From Bradysia coprophila (taxonomy: Eukaryota > Arthropoda > Insecta > Diptera > Sciaridae): 64,000 nt of DNA. Within the stretch, counting starts at the first letter, position 1. Every line of letters begins with the position of its first letter. Both the position numbers and the translations under genes were made by a program. Where the stretch lies: assembly GCF_014529535.1 (NCBI RefSeq), contig NW_023503493.1, positions 16,648,001-16,712,000 of the forward strand, in the 5' to 3' direction. Below are positions 23,387 to 35,194 of the stretch, piece by piece. The notes below the pieces were generated by a model that saw only the letters and a program-made list of their open reading frames with translations, made no database searches and was not told the DNA's origin.

Positions 23387-23959
23387 TGCTGAATCTGCTA
23401 GTTTGAAGAGGTGTATGTGACGAATGTTAATTTCGATTTGACAGCGACTTCCATTTGATCAGATCGAAAGAGCAGGATATCATAGTTACACATTCACATT
23501 TGTACAAGAGGAATTGATTCGATTTGTGATTTTCGCCATTATTCAGGTTAACATGATCGACACAACTAATATTACGACAAAGTACAGTCATAAGATCAAG
23601 TGAATTGGATAAATCGATGAGTCTATCTTTAGGGTGAAATCAAGTAGGTGTTAAGGATACATCAGACAGAACACTCTTCCATTTGAAAAGGCAGAGTTGA
23701 GAATTAACGCTTGGAAGAGGTCGCTGTCAAAAATCAGTACTACTTGACATTTCAGGTCAGGTCAGGTTAAAGGTAAATCTGAATTTCATACATAATTTTC
23801 AGATCAGATCCCCATTGTTCACTACAATCAGGTTTCAAGTAAGATCAGGTCAGGTCAAAATTTATTGAATTTAATTTCAGGACTAAACAGGCTCAAGTAT
23901 TTTCAGCTCAGTTTCAGGCAAAACTCTTGACACTGGACTTCGTACGTAACTTACAAATT
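23387..23959. other. Intergenic with purine-rich caggtcaggt repeats
   Basis: Between about 23750 and 23930 degenerate tracts such as caggtcaggttaaag and gatcaggtcaggtcaaaa occur. They look like simple-repeat drift. No gene was found. Confidence 0.4.
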
Positions 23960-23981
23960 CGTCGGCAACATGGCTAAAGGG

Positions 23982-24177
23982 CAGGGCCTATTTTACGAAA
24001 ACATGTTTCTCAAGTTTCTGAAAGTTTCCAAAATGTTTCTTAAAGTTTCTTAAAGTTTCTTAAGGAAACTTTTCTAGAAACTTTTCTAGAAACTTTGAGA
24101 AACTTTAAGAAACTTTTCAGAAACATTTTGGAAACTTTCAAAAACTTGAGAAACATGTTTCCGTAAAATAGGCCCTG
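23982..24177. mobile_element. 196-bp hAT-type MITE with 8-bp target duplication
   Basis: The ends are CAGGGCCTATTTT and its inverted copy. The duplication CTAAAGGG stands directly outside both ends (23974-23981 and 24178-24185). The whole element is a long hairpin of degenerate gtttct/agaaac units. An 8-bp duplication with CAGGG termini is the hAT superfamily signature. It inserted into the terminal repeat of the surrounding 2.1-kb element. Confidence 0.9.
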
Positions 24178-24325
24178 CTAAAGGGCGTACCATTTTTAGC
24201 CCCGTACGAAGTACTGGGGGCTTATAAGATTAATATGCCGTTTGTAACACGTCGAATTGGAAGCAGACAGTAAGGGCAAAGCTTTTGGTTATGTTCATAG
24301 ATGACGAATCCGCAATAAAAAAAAT

Positions 24326-24383
24326 GTCCGTCCGTCCGTCCGTCCGTCCGTCCGTCCGTCCGTCCGTCCGTCCGTCCGTCCGT
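24326..24383. repeat. GTCC tetranucleotide microsatellite
   Basis: About 14 uninterrupted copies of GTCC. On the minus strand it can be read as an ACGG run within an accidental open frame. Confidence 0.95.
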
Positions 24384-24672
24384 GACCCCTCTAGCTTGAG
24401 CAAATCACAACCTTTTTTCAAAATTCTTTTTTTCCCCGATTGGTATCGACAAAAGTAAGGTCAAGTTCGAAAATGGGCATGGTAGGGTCGGCCCTTCCAG
24501 AGCTAGGGCCCTATAGGTGTTTTTCAGTCTTTCGACGATATCTACCGAAATACGCACGTAATAGCTGCTTGTGATATATCAAATGAAAGGTATTGACGAG
24601 TAGAACAAAGTTGCTGAACATTGTTTTTGTGTAGGATGCAACGCGAGCTTGTTGGGAGGGCTCAAAGGTCGT

Positions 24673-25660
24673 TACTCGGCCCTAAGTGTTTTTTCCACAT
24701 AAATCGAGTAAATCTCATCCGATTTTGCCAGATTTAGTTTTTTATGGAAGGTAATTGAATACCGAAAAGAACGTGGCGAAAAAAGTTTCAAATTTGGGCC
24801 CTTGGACTAAGGCCGCTACTCGGCCCTAAGTGTTTTTTGCACATAAATCGAGTAAATCTCATCCGATTTTGCTAGATTTTGTTTCATTTGAGAGATAGTT
24901 GAATGCCGAATAGAATGATGGCAAAAAAAGTTTCAAATTTGGGCCCTTGGACTAAGGCCGCTACTCGGCCCTAAGTGTTTTTTGCACATAAATCGAGTAA
25001 ATCTCATCCGATTTTGCTAGATTTTGTTTCATTTGAGAGATAGTTGAATGCCGAATAGAATGATGGCAAAAAAAGTTTCAAATTTGGGCCCTTGGACTAA
25101 GGCCGCTACTCGGCCCTAAGTGTTTTTTGCACATAAATCGAGTAAATCTCATCCGATTTTGCTAGATTTAGTTTTTTATGGAAGGTAATTGAATACCGAA
25201 AAGAACGTGGCGAAAAAAGTTTAAAATTTGGGCCCTTGGACTAAGGCCGCTACTCGGCCCTAAGTGTTTTTTGCACATAAATCGAGTAAATCTCATCCGA
25301 TTTTGCTAGATTTAGTTTTTTATGGAAGGTAATTGAATACCGAAAAGAACGTGGCGAAAAATTTTTCAAATTTGGGCCCTTGGACTAAGGCCGCTACTCG
25401 GCCCTAAGTGTTTTTTGCACATAAATCGAGTAAATCTCATCCGATTTTGCTAGTTTTTGTTTCATTTGAGAGATAATTGAATGCCGAATAGAATGATGGC
25501 AAAAAAGTTTCAAATTTGCGCCCTTGGACTAAGGCCGCTACTCGGCCCTAAGTGCTTTTTGCACATAAATCGAGTAAATCTCAACCGATTTTGCTAGTTT
25601 TTGTTTTATTTGAGAGGTAATTGAATACCCAATGGAAAGTTGGCAAAAAAATTTGGGTTT
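24673..25660. repeat. 144/145-bp tandem array, about 7 copies
   Basis: Units begin tactcggccctaagtgtttt and contain aaatcgagtaaatctcatcc, cgattttgctag, a t-rich segment, ttgaataccgaa and tttgggcccttggactaagg. Starts at 24673, 24817, 24962, 25107, 25251, 25395 and 25539 give a period of 144-145. Two subtypes (ttatggaaggtaattg and catttgagagatagttg) alternate in blocks. The last copy is diverged. Confidence 0.9.
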
Positions 25661-26086
25661 ATAAAATAATGTCGTAAATTGTTGGTTTTATTTGAGAGGT
25701 ACTTCGTACGGGCTTTCGTAATTGCGCTATGCGCAATTTTAAAAATGAACACTTTCAGTAAATTTGACCATGCCCAACTTGACTTGCATTTTGGTAACAG
25801 ACGCATTAGAGGGTTGTAGACGTATTAGGGTTCCGGGCGTATTACGGCTACGGACGTATTATGGTTACGGACGAAATAGGATTACGGATCGTACGGGGCT
25901 AAGTCGCAGCAAACGCTCCGACTGTTCTGATGCCTTGTTTAAACGAATTTCAATAAACTTTTTTTTCCTGGAAGCTGTCAACATTTGTGAGATTTTGAGC
26001 CCTGTATAAAGTCAATCCAACTAATGGTTCGAAAGATATAGTCGTTCAAAAAACGGAAGGACGCCCTTTAGTCATGTTGCCGACGA

Positions 26087-26802
26087 TATACACACGATAT
26101 ACACAAACTATGCCAATATCGACCGAACAATGTTAGCGAGTGGTAGAGTAGTTCGTACTAGCATTCCAATTAATATAAGTCAGACCAACAGTAGACGTAG
26201 ACGAGATTTATCTGTAGCGGCACTGCAACATTTTCACATTAAAGATTTCTTTATCTCTGATCTCTAACCCTTGAACTTACCTACTGTAGGAACCATTTTT
26301 TTGTTGTTGTTATTTTAAGACGACCCGGGAGATTACCTATTTATTTTGCCATTTTTTTAAAATCAAACAACAGATGTTTAAATGTCCTTATGCGGGCTTG
26401 ACAATTTTTATTTTTTCCGTCTGGTTTTTGGGAAGACTTTAGAAACAGGAACTATCCATTTCACGGAAACTGTGTGAAGCAGATTTTTTTTCCTAATTTC
26501 CCTTTAAATTTTCACGTTTCCCGCGTTTTCTTTACCCTCAGCGTACACTGGAAACATTAAGGCAATCTACAACACTGAAGTCTTTCTTACGTCCGTCACC
26601 TGGTAACACTATAAATTCCATAGATCGAAAAACTGTATCAAAAATCCATTTTCATTTGACAGGGTTGGTTGGGTTTATGTTTTGTACATCGGAAAAGTTG
26701 TTTTTAATTTCACTAAATTTAATGTCGAATATATTCGTAGAACATTAGGAAAGTATATCCAATCAAACAATCGATTTTTGTGTTTGTTTACTCGGTGAAA
26801 CG
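26087..26802. other. Intergenic, 5' flank of UNC119
   Basis: No feature recognised besides the probable promoter region of the next gene. Confidence 0.4.
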
Positions 26803-27692
26803 ATGAGTTTAATTGGCAAAAAGCTGAACCCTCAATTGAGAAGTGAAGAATCCGACTCGGATAATATGAAATCAAAAGGCGAAACAAAGTTCATGACACC
26901 AGAAGATATTTTCAATTTAACGAAAATATCGGACGATTATCTCTGCAGTCCGGACGCTAACATATACGAAATCGATTTTACAAGATTCAAAATTCGCGAT
27001 CTCGAAACAAATGCGGTCTTGTTTGAGATAGCCAAACAACCAAGTGAACAATATTCAGACGATGGTGTTACAAGTCCAGATGGATTGCAAAGCGACATTG
27101 ATCCGAATGCGGGGAGATACGTTCGGTATCAATTTACTCCGCAATTTCTCAAATTGAAAACAGTTGGTGCTACGTAAGTTTTCATTATTTAGTGCTCAGT
27201 CTTCCGTGACAAAACCATACGTACAGACACACCTAACTATTGTGATATATTTTGATCGATTTATAGGGTAGAATTTACGGTGGGACACAAGCCAGTGAAC
27301 CATTTCCGCATGATAGAACGGCATTTCTTTCGTGATCGCTTATTGAAAACGTTCGATTTTGATTTTGGTTATTGCATTCCTCACTCCAAGAACACCTGTG
27401 AACATATTTACGAATTTCCTACGCTACCGGATGAATTAAGTAATTTTACCAATTTTCCTTAGATTTCCAATGAAGAAAATAATTTCTTTCTTTGCAGTTG
27501 AGGAGATGATAGCCAATCCGTTCGAAACCCGATCGGATAGTTTTTATTTTGTTGAGAATCGGTTGGTCATGCATAACAAAGGTGACCTAGTTGCGACCCA
27601 ATTTTTTTTAAATTTCCTATTTAGAAAAATGCTAATCGAAAAATGTAAATTTTTCAGCTGATTATTCGTATGACGGTGGAATTGCAGTATAA
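26803..27692 (+). CDS. unc119: UNC119 lipid-binding chaperone
   Basis: Four exons join in phase: 26803-27173, 27267-27439, 27498-27581 and 27658-27692 (stop TAA), giving 220 residues. The PDE-delta/RhoGDI-type beta sandwich is recognisable from [19 protein letters not shown] through [57 protein letters not shown] and [20 protein letters not shown]. The end reads [20 protein letters not shown] then [16 protein letters not shown]119 binds myristoylated cargo such as G-alpha subunits and Src kinases and delivers it to cilia and membranes, with release by ARL3/ARL2. The length is close to animal orthologues (about 220-240). The N-terminal 35 residues are hydrophilic and serine-rich, as in the family. 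Introns are 58-93 bp. Confidence 0.96.
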
Positions 27693-29720
27693 ATTGTATG
27701 TTAACACACAGCCGATCCTGCACACGCACGCTAATGTGAACTGGGCATTTTTCTTAAAACTAAGTTGTTTGGTTTTCTTTCAAACAAAATTCAATTGTTA
27801 GCTAAACTAAACTATTCAACAAAAGACTAACGGACAAAGAACAAAAGAAGAAAAAATATGAGAAAATCACCTTTCTTGCCTTAAACATAAATTTATGTTG
27901 CTGCACGTACGTATGTAATTTCTTGTGTTAAGTTGAAACAGAAAAACCGAGTGGAATTTTCGTTCTTCATAAAACTGCATTCCAAAACTTTATATAATTC
28001 CGACACGTTACACGTGGTAAAATTGTAGAGTAGGTTGGGAGTCAATTTCTTTTTCTAAGTTTCATTGTAAGCTCCTACGAAATTATTGAAATTTTAGGAG
28101 ACTTTCTTCTTGTTTTTAATTAAGCGGAAAAGACAAAGTATTGTAACTGATTGAGATAGCATTGTTTGGAATTAAACTCTTCAAAATTCATTAAAATTCT
28201 TTAAAAAATTCTTAAAATAATTTTTGAAGAATTTTATGGAAATTTTGAAGATTTGATTCCAAAAATAGGCAATGGTTGAATGTTTAAACGTGGTCACCCT
28301 AACTGATGAAATCTCTTAAACGTGGTATACAGCGCTAAGTGAAGTGAAATGAAAAGATTAGTTAGGAGAACCTTTACGGCTGCTTATGCAACAAACGATT
28401 TTAGTATAGCAGCTACCACCAAAAACAACTGAAGGTTCGTACAATTTAAATGGCAGCTACGCATTACGATATGCACGTAAACGTTGTCGCTACATAAACG
28501 TGCGAAAATTTGCTCCATTGAGCCAAAAATAAAAATGAAATGAAAAAGCTGCGGAGTAAGCTTCTAATGCCAGTGAAATTCTCCTGATTTACTTGAAATT
28601 TCATTTCATTTTCGGATGTATAACGTGTTGATAGATTTTTAATGGTTGGCCGTGACGACCGTTGAACTGTCAAAGGTGTTGAGCCGCAGAATTTGGACTT
28701 TACTGTGATCGTAAACTTTATTTTTACTGTTTTTTTTTTATCCACACACCTACCATCTAATGTTATCGATTGTGATATTTATGATTATTTTGTTTTGATT
28801 TGTAATTTTATAACTTGCGCATTCACAAAATATGTTTTTTGGAAATAATTTTTTTTATGGTTTAAGCACCCACACACACTCCACCAGAAAATAAATTACA
28901 AAATAATGTTGTTGTCAAAACGAAAGTAGTTTGAAAATGGGATTTATCGTAATTAGCTAGTACTAGAACGACTAGAACACTCAGATATTGTCTATGGGAT
29001 TTTATGAAATTTTAAATCGACCACCTTAAATAAAAGAAAAACCACTCCGAGGTGAGGCGATTGTAAGAGTCGATTTCTTTCATAAAAGTCCCATAGAAAT
29101 GTTGGTTATTTTACTCGAAAATGGGAAGGAAAAGTTGTCAGACTTTGATGAATAAATTCCTTAAATTCACCATCACTTTGAAGTCAACTATAACTTCGCA
29201 GAGAAGACTATGAAATAAACCAATAAAAAAAATGAAAACGCTTCTCTTACACGAACGATTCTCTCACACCCGAACATGTTCTGGCGTGGATTAGCAGAGC
29301 TGAACGCAAGTAAACATTTACCTACAGGTCTTCAACAGTATTTAGAAATAATAGTACATTTCGTACCTAGGACTAAAGGTCTTTTTTAGCGTGTGAGAAG
29401 TTAGTCCGTGGTACGAATAATATTTTTCCTAGGTCCTAGGTATAAAAAATCTATTTTTTTGAAAAAAATCAAGTTTCCATTTCGATGTTATACTCACTGA
29501 TTAATTATTAATAGCGTAGAAGGTAGAAGGAACGATGCATTAAATATGTATGCATCGTTATCGTTATGAATAAGAATATTTGGAACTAGTTTTACCCACT
29601 GCTTCCCACGGAAATTCGATTTCCGCGAGTAAATTAACTTCACGGTAAAGTACACTGTCACTGTTTGTGACAGTGAAAATGGACTTTCCGTACACAAGCA
29701 TCTAATAGTACATTACTATA
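27693..29720. other. Intergenic, no gene seen
   Basis: The stretch includes the UNC119 3' flank and AT-rich sequence with tracts of aaattcttaaaataattt (about 28180-28250). Open frames here are short and lack splice context. Confidence 0.4.
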
Positions 29721-29724
29721 CCAG

Positions 29725-29826
29725 TGAAGTAATTTGATATCTCGTATCCAGATGAGTAAAAGTATCCGAGGGCTTCAGCCCGAGGTACTTTTACTCATCG
29801 TGATACGAGATATCAAATTATTTCAC
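29725..29826. repeat. 102-bp perfect-stem hairpin
   Basis: The left arm gaagtaatttgatatctcgt then atccagatgagtaaaagta pairs with tacttttactcatcgtgata then cgagatatcaaattatttca. The loop cgagggcttcagcccgagg is itself a small hairpin. It looks like a very short MITE; compare the similar hairpin at 42362-42462. Confidence 0.75.
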
Positions 29827-29829
29827 GTG

Positions 29830-30964
29830 TAAAGTATGGCGTTTTACCTAACTAGTAAAGTAAAATATCTTACATCCTTGCTTGTGAGTAATTGTTTTGG
29901 CTTGTGTGATTACTCCACTCGCCTTCGGCTCGTTCTGCAAAGCTCACACTGGCCTAAACAACAAATTTACAAGCAAGGACGTAATATACTATTTCTGCTT
30001 GCAATTTATTGTTTTGACCAATGCTATTAACTCATTTGGTCCATTCGTTTACAAAACAAAAATTCGGAAGCAAACAGGTAATTTACCATCAATTCAAAAC
30101 GAAAAGAAAAAATCACTAACTTAGTAGAGATGTGTATGGTTTGTCAGTAATTTAGTGTAATATAGTAGTTCCTCGTGATGATACGGCATTCGGTTTGGAC
30201 TAGTGATTATACCGATCTCTGATTTTACAACACATTTTTTCCGAATAATTTCATCACTGCCAAGGCACAATAACGAAAGACGATTTCAAAAATGGGCTCG
30301 CAACTGTAGCCCAGTTGTCGAAATTTCGTTTCATTGCTAAGAACAAGAGCATAAAACAACAATAAAAATCAAAGAGTATGAGTGACATGGTGAAAATAAA
30401 TATTTTCGATTCAAAGAGCAGTTTTTAAGAGTTCTAAAAACAGTTGCTTGAGTTGAGGGATGAATAACCGTATCTCTTGGTTGCATAAGGATGTTGGATT
30501 TGCTTTAGTAAGGACGCAGTAAGTGGCGTCGCATAATATAACATAATTTTATGTAAGACAGGCCAACCGAAAAAGATTTGTCTGAGTCAAAAATTGAAAA
30601 TCTACAAATTGTAAAGGATTTACTTTCTGCGACTGTATCCAGTCTTTTCATTTTCGTTGCAATTTTCAGATTATTCAATTGAAACAGATCTTTCTACGAT
30701 TATTTGTCCCTCGCTGTTTGTTTTAACATTGCAATTTACATGGAGTTCTATAACGATGGAAAATATATAGCGTTCAGAGCGAACATAGAAATATTGTAAC
30801 GGAATGTGTTCTACAAACACAATTCTCAAGAATGGCTGTATGACTAAGCAAGATATTTTAAAAATGAAAAAAAAATGAGTTAAATTCATGAGTTTTCGTT
30901 CTTTCTAATTACCTACAACAAAATGTTCGTGTACAACAGTTCTCGATGTGACCACACAACTGGA
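29830..30964. other. Non-coding, 3' flank of ABHD11
   Basis: No exon, RNA gene or long repeat was recognised. Confidence 0.4.
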
Positions 30965-32583
30965 TCAATGGTTTATGAAATTCAACACTAAATCTAAAAA
31001 ATCATATGGCCGCTCCACGTGGACCAGATGGCCGGAATCAATGAATTTTAGATCGCTATTCGGGAATATTGTTTTCATGCCATCCAGATCACCCTCTCTG
31101 TAAATGGAAACGAATTTTGGCTTTACTCGTCCACTTTGAATTTCTCCCATTTTTTACTTAATATAATCGGATTTTGAGCCGGCCAAAAATAAAACCGGAC
31201 CATGGTATTGTTTGCCGGCGAGACTATCAGGAAACGTTGATATATGATCGTTAAAATTCTTATGCAATGCGTCGACATTGGCTCGCCAACTGAATCTAAA
31301 ATTGGAAAAGACATTTCTTCGCTCAAAACTAACACAGAAAATTTCCAGTGCAACAAACCGTCCATCAGCTCCCTTTACTAAATTCATTAAAACGAAATCT
31401 CGGGTTTCTTTACTTGGTATGGCGTCCATCAGTTGTTCATTGGCTAGTGATCTACCATCACTCATTTTCATTGTAGCCGGTATGTTCACTGTCGTCATTG
31501 CAGCAAAAATACCACCCATACCAATTAGTGATGGACTGGATCGCACAGGAGAGACATCCACAATTATAGCTCGATCGACTAGTTCTGGCTAAAAGATTCG
31601 TTAGATTTGTAATGAGGGATTCTTTTGAAAAACAGCCTGCCCAAATCGGACACATTTTCTAGTGGATTTTTTGATATGTGCCTAGATAGGTATTGGTCCC
31701 TAGAAGCCAAAACCACTTTCAAAAAAATTCGTCCAAGCTTGTATGGCTAGTGAGAGGTGACCAAAAACCTAAAACATGCACTTTTCTTATGGAAATTTCT
31801 CGTAGGCCACGAAACGTACAAGGTCGTGTGGGGTGTCATTAGAAAGGTAATTGCATGTACTTTCGGGGCAGATTGGGTCACTAGAAAATGTGTCCGATTT
31901 CGGCAGGCTGTTTTTCAAAAGAATCCCTCAATGCCAATTTTTATGCAAAAGGGTCCTTACATATTTCAGAGCGAAACACATCATTGCACCTGTCGGAACG
32001 GGGACAAATGGTTTTTTGAGTAAAATATTCCCGAATCGACCAAACGAAAACTAATTGAAATACATACGTCCGCCCATACTGTGTCCGATGCAAATGGATT
32101 TCGTTATACTATTCTGTTCAAAGAAGTGTCGTATATCTTCAGCCAAATCGATATACGTGTGACTTGACGTGTGTGGACTTTCGCCATGGTTTCTAGCATC
32201 TACAGCAATGATCTAGAGCGAAATGCGATTAAATTAAATTATGCACACCAAAAGAGCACCGTTTTACTCTTACTTTCCTCTTTGGATTCGACTTTGCATG
32301 AAGTGCTTTGCAAATACTGCAAGTTTAAACGTCGAAAATGTATGAATTAAACAATGTTGTCCAATCGAACCGAAACTCACCTTTTCCAATTTTGTTTCGA
32401 TCCGAACAAACCGTGCATGATAACAACTGAACCTTCATTTGACCCTTCATTCCGATCGTCAACATTTTCGTATGAATTGTATGCCAAATTAACCGGATTT
32501 GTTTTGCAACAATTGAAAGAAGTGATGTGGTAATTTCTGATGAAGATGCGGTTTTGGATCACAATTTGTTTGATGAAATTCAT
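30965..32583 (-). CDS. ABHD11: Mitochondrial alpha/beta hydrolase ABHD11
   Basis: Seven exons join in phase: 32381-32583, 32274-32316, 32068-32212, 31961-31989, 31359-31588, 31158-31295 and 30965-31097, giving 306 residues. The fold is complete: oxyanion region VVIMHGLFGSKQNW, VDARNHGESPH, nucleophile elbow GHSMGG with serine near residue 127, acid region GPVLFLAGSKSDYI, and histidine in DSGHLVHVERPYDF. The 29-nt exon at 31961-31989 supplies RAMMCFALKY directly after the elbow; without it the frame cannot be joined to PELVDRAIIVDVSP. The basic N-terminus (MNFIKQIVIQNRIFIRN) fits a mitochondrial presequence. ABHD11 is a mitochondrial serine hydrolase linked to 2-oxoglutarate dehydrogenase lipoylation. 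A MITE fills the intron between the microexon and the next exon. Confidence 0.93.
31614..31929. mobile_element. 316-bp MITE inside an ABHD11 intron
   Basis: Inverted ends of about 50 bp: gagggattcttttgaaaaac ... and, at the right, tttttcaaaagaatccctc. They flank an interior with gatatgtgcctagataggta and ggtgtcattagaaagg. Both ends have AAT outside (left taat, right aatg), a possible 3-bp duplication. The same family as 6583-7224, with a deleted interior. Confidence 0.85.
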
Positions 32584-33392
32584 CTTAAATAAAAGGTAAA
32601 ATCAGAACTTAAATACTGTTGCACGAACGAGATTGCAAATCAAAACAGAGAAACGACCGAGACGACAATGTCAATCTGACAAATAGAGAGTGATTTTCCT
32701 TTGGGGTTGTATAAGTACATACACCGAACAAACAAGAGTGTTGGTGCAAAAATGATAGTAGGGAATTGTTCGTTGTTTTGTTACTTATATCTTTTGTGGA
32801 CGAAGTACCTCGAGTCGAAGACGAGGTATACAAGCATAAAATGAATCAAAATTTAGAGTTATAAGAAAGGTATAAGTGAGAGACAAGCCACTAGGGAGGG
32901 TATATCTTCAATTTTGGATTTTTTATTTTTGGTTGGTTGGAGATTAAAGATCTAGCTCTCGCAAACTCTTCCAAAATTGACCACTTAAAATAACGATTTA
33001 TGAAATTTTTGTCTGAGTGATTCGATTAGTATATAAGAAGTCTTAGGACAGGTTGAATGTTTTTGTAATTTCAGGTGGTGTGGGAACACTGAAGCGTTAC
33101 AAATTTTTATTAATTAGTCAATTTACTTCAGACGTTTCTTTACGAAAGTTAAGAACAAAAGTCTTTGAGCCACCAATTTTTTTGTTTTTTGGTTCATCTA
33201 CTGATCAACCCTCATCTAGTACTATACAACTATCGATAAGTTGAAAAATGAATGAACACGTCTTCCAGCGCAGCCAACAAGCGAAAAAATAACTAAAAAG
33301 TCAAGTGTTTGCGTGTCTCAGCGGTGTGTCTCACTACAGGAAAATATTTGTCGGCTTTTCACTTATTCAATTGAATAAAGTCAACAAGCGAC
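32584..33392. other. Divergent promoter region between ABHD11 and ribophorin I
   Basis: The two genes diverge from this stretch of about 810 bp, so it must carry both 5' regions. The sequence just before 33393 (cttattcaattgaataaagt) is short 5' UTR. No motif is strong enough to name. Confidence 0.45.
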
Positions 33393-34829
33393 ATGGCTAA
33401 CTCTCTATTAACATACCTATCGGTCGTCTGTTTAATTTGGTCCGTGCAATCAGCCATCGACGTCGAAATTCAAAACAAAAATGTCGAACGAACAATCGAT
33501 TTGACATCGCAGCTCGTCAAGATATCGTACAAAATCACATTGGAGCACAGTGCCAAGAAAAACATCAATTCGTATTCGTTTTTGGTGCCGACAAGCGATC
33601 GCAGTGCCTTGGCTTACATTTCGATTCGGGACTCGTCCAAAAAGGATATCAAACCGACTGAAGAAACTAGTCAGAATGGGGCCGTATTTGTGGTTAACCT
33701 GCCAGCAAACGCCCCAACACAAATTTTATTGGTCGAAACAGTGTTCACAAAGTCATTGTTGCCGTACCCAACGGAAATCCAGCAGTCCGATCGTCAACTG
33801 GTTCGATACTTTGGAAACGCTCATTTCTACAGTCCGTTCAAGACATTGAGCCAAAAGACTACCGTTCAATTGAGCTCGAAAAATGTTGAAAGTTACACTG
33901 CCGTCAAGCCGTCATCGCAATCCGACTCTACAATTACTTATGGCCCTTATGAGAACGTTGCAGCTCTTTCATCACAACCAATTACCATTCACTTCGAGAA
34001 TCAGTCACCATTTTTGACAGTTACCCGTTTGGAGCGTGTAATCGAAGTGTCGCATTGGGGCAACATTGCTGTGGAGGAAACAATTGACATGGTTCATTCA
34101 GGTGCAACGCTTAAGGGATCATTTTCTCGTTATGATTACCAGAAAGATGGTCGTAGCGGTCAAGCAAGCATCAAATCGTACAAAACAATATTGCCTGCAT
34201 CGGCCTCTGGCGTCTACTATCGGTAAGTCTACGAAAAAATGAACCAAAAATTCCAATTTATTAATAACAAACGACCAAATTTCAGCGACACAAACGGCAA
34301 CATCTCAACATCAGCCATGCGGGTACACAAGGATTCAGTAGAATTGGATTTACGTCCCCGATTCCCCTTATTCGGCGGATGGAAAACTCATTACACTCTT
34401 GGTTACAATGTTCCCAGCTTCGAATATCTGTTCCACACTGGCGAAAACTATTTGCTTAAGATGCGACTCGTCGATCACATTTACGACGACATGGCCATCG
34501 ATGAAATTGTGGTGAAAATTATTCTTCCCGAAGGAAGTACGAACATCAAATTGATAACGCCATACCCAGTAACAAGAAAACCCGACTCGCTACACTACAC
34601 GTACTTGGATACGTTCGGCCGGCCGGTCATTCAGTTTACGAAGAGTAATTTGGTCGAAAATCATATCCATGAGTTCAATTTGAAGTACACTTTCCCGAAA
34701 ATTGTGATGATTCAGGAGCCGCTGCTGATTGTCGGCTTCCTTTACATTTTGTTTTTGTGCGTCATCATTTGGATGAGACTTGATTTTTCGATAACAAAGG
34801 AAAAGGAAACACATCTGCACAAGGAATAG
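33393..34829 (+). CDS. RPN1: Oligosaccharyltransferase subunit ribophorin I (OST1)
   Basis: Two exons, 33393-34222 and 34286-34829 (stop TAG), join in phase and give 457 residues. The signal peptide is [20 protein letters not shown] and then [20 protein letters not shown] begins the lumenal ribophorin I domain. Family segments are visible: [80 protein letters not shown] and [20 protein letters not shown]. One membrane helix lies near residues 425-445 ([19 protein letters not shown]), then a short tail ending THLHKE. Ribophorin I is an ER subunit of the complex that transfers Glc3Man9GlcNAc2 to asparagines. It stops soon after the membrane helix, whereas vertebrate forms carry about 150 more cytosolic residues; insect forms are short too. 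Confidence 0.96.
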
Positions 34830-35190
34830 ATTTCCGATCTCATTTCGGTCAGTAAGTTCTTTTTCACCATTTCGTGTTTTTTTTTTGGTTATTTTTATCT
34901 TCTTTTTTTACGTTAAAATCGCTTTAAACATGAAACATTCACAGTAGCCGGAGAACAAATTAATTTTTTGTGTGATTCGATTTATATTAAGTAGAAACGT
35001 AAGCGAGCACTCTCGTGTTGGTTTTCCGATTTTTGCTGATTAAATAACGGACACAAATTCATTCCGGTCGAATATTAGTCATAAACACTAAGACCTCTCA
35101 GAGCTGTTACTTTAGTTTGTAATATTGTGAAGGATGTGATCTATGATTTCCCTTGATTTGATTAAAGTTGATTCGTTCTGACCATTAAAT
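34830..35190. other. 3' UTR/flank of ribophorin I
   Basis: Contains T-rich tracts and an attaaag motif near 35160 that could serve as a polyadenylation signal. This is weak evidence. Confidence 0.35.
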
Positions 35191-35194
35191 TTCT

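Larger units (their letters stand above)
23960..26086. mobile_element. 2.1-kb repeat element with tandem core and TIRs
   Basis: The outer inverted repeats are tcgtcggcaacatggctaaa at 23959 and, at the other end, ctttagtcatgttgccgacg finishing near 26086. The left one is interrupted by the small MITE at 23982-24177. Inside are gccccgtacgaag (24198, mirrored near 25890 as cgtacggggc), a GTCC microsatellite, a 144/145-bp tandem array and a short tacggacgtatta minisatellite near 25800-25880. No transposase is present. A related copy in inverse orientation lies at 47690-48500. Confidence 0.7.

Noticed and set aside
24230-24421. Frame with repeated TDGR
   Set aside because: Translation of the GTCC microsatellite.
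31278-31592. Plus-strand frame of 104 codons
   Set aside because: Antisense shadow of ABHD11 exons.
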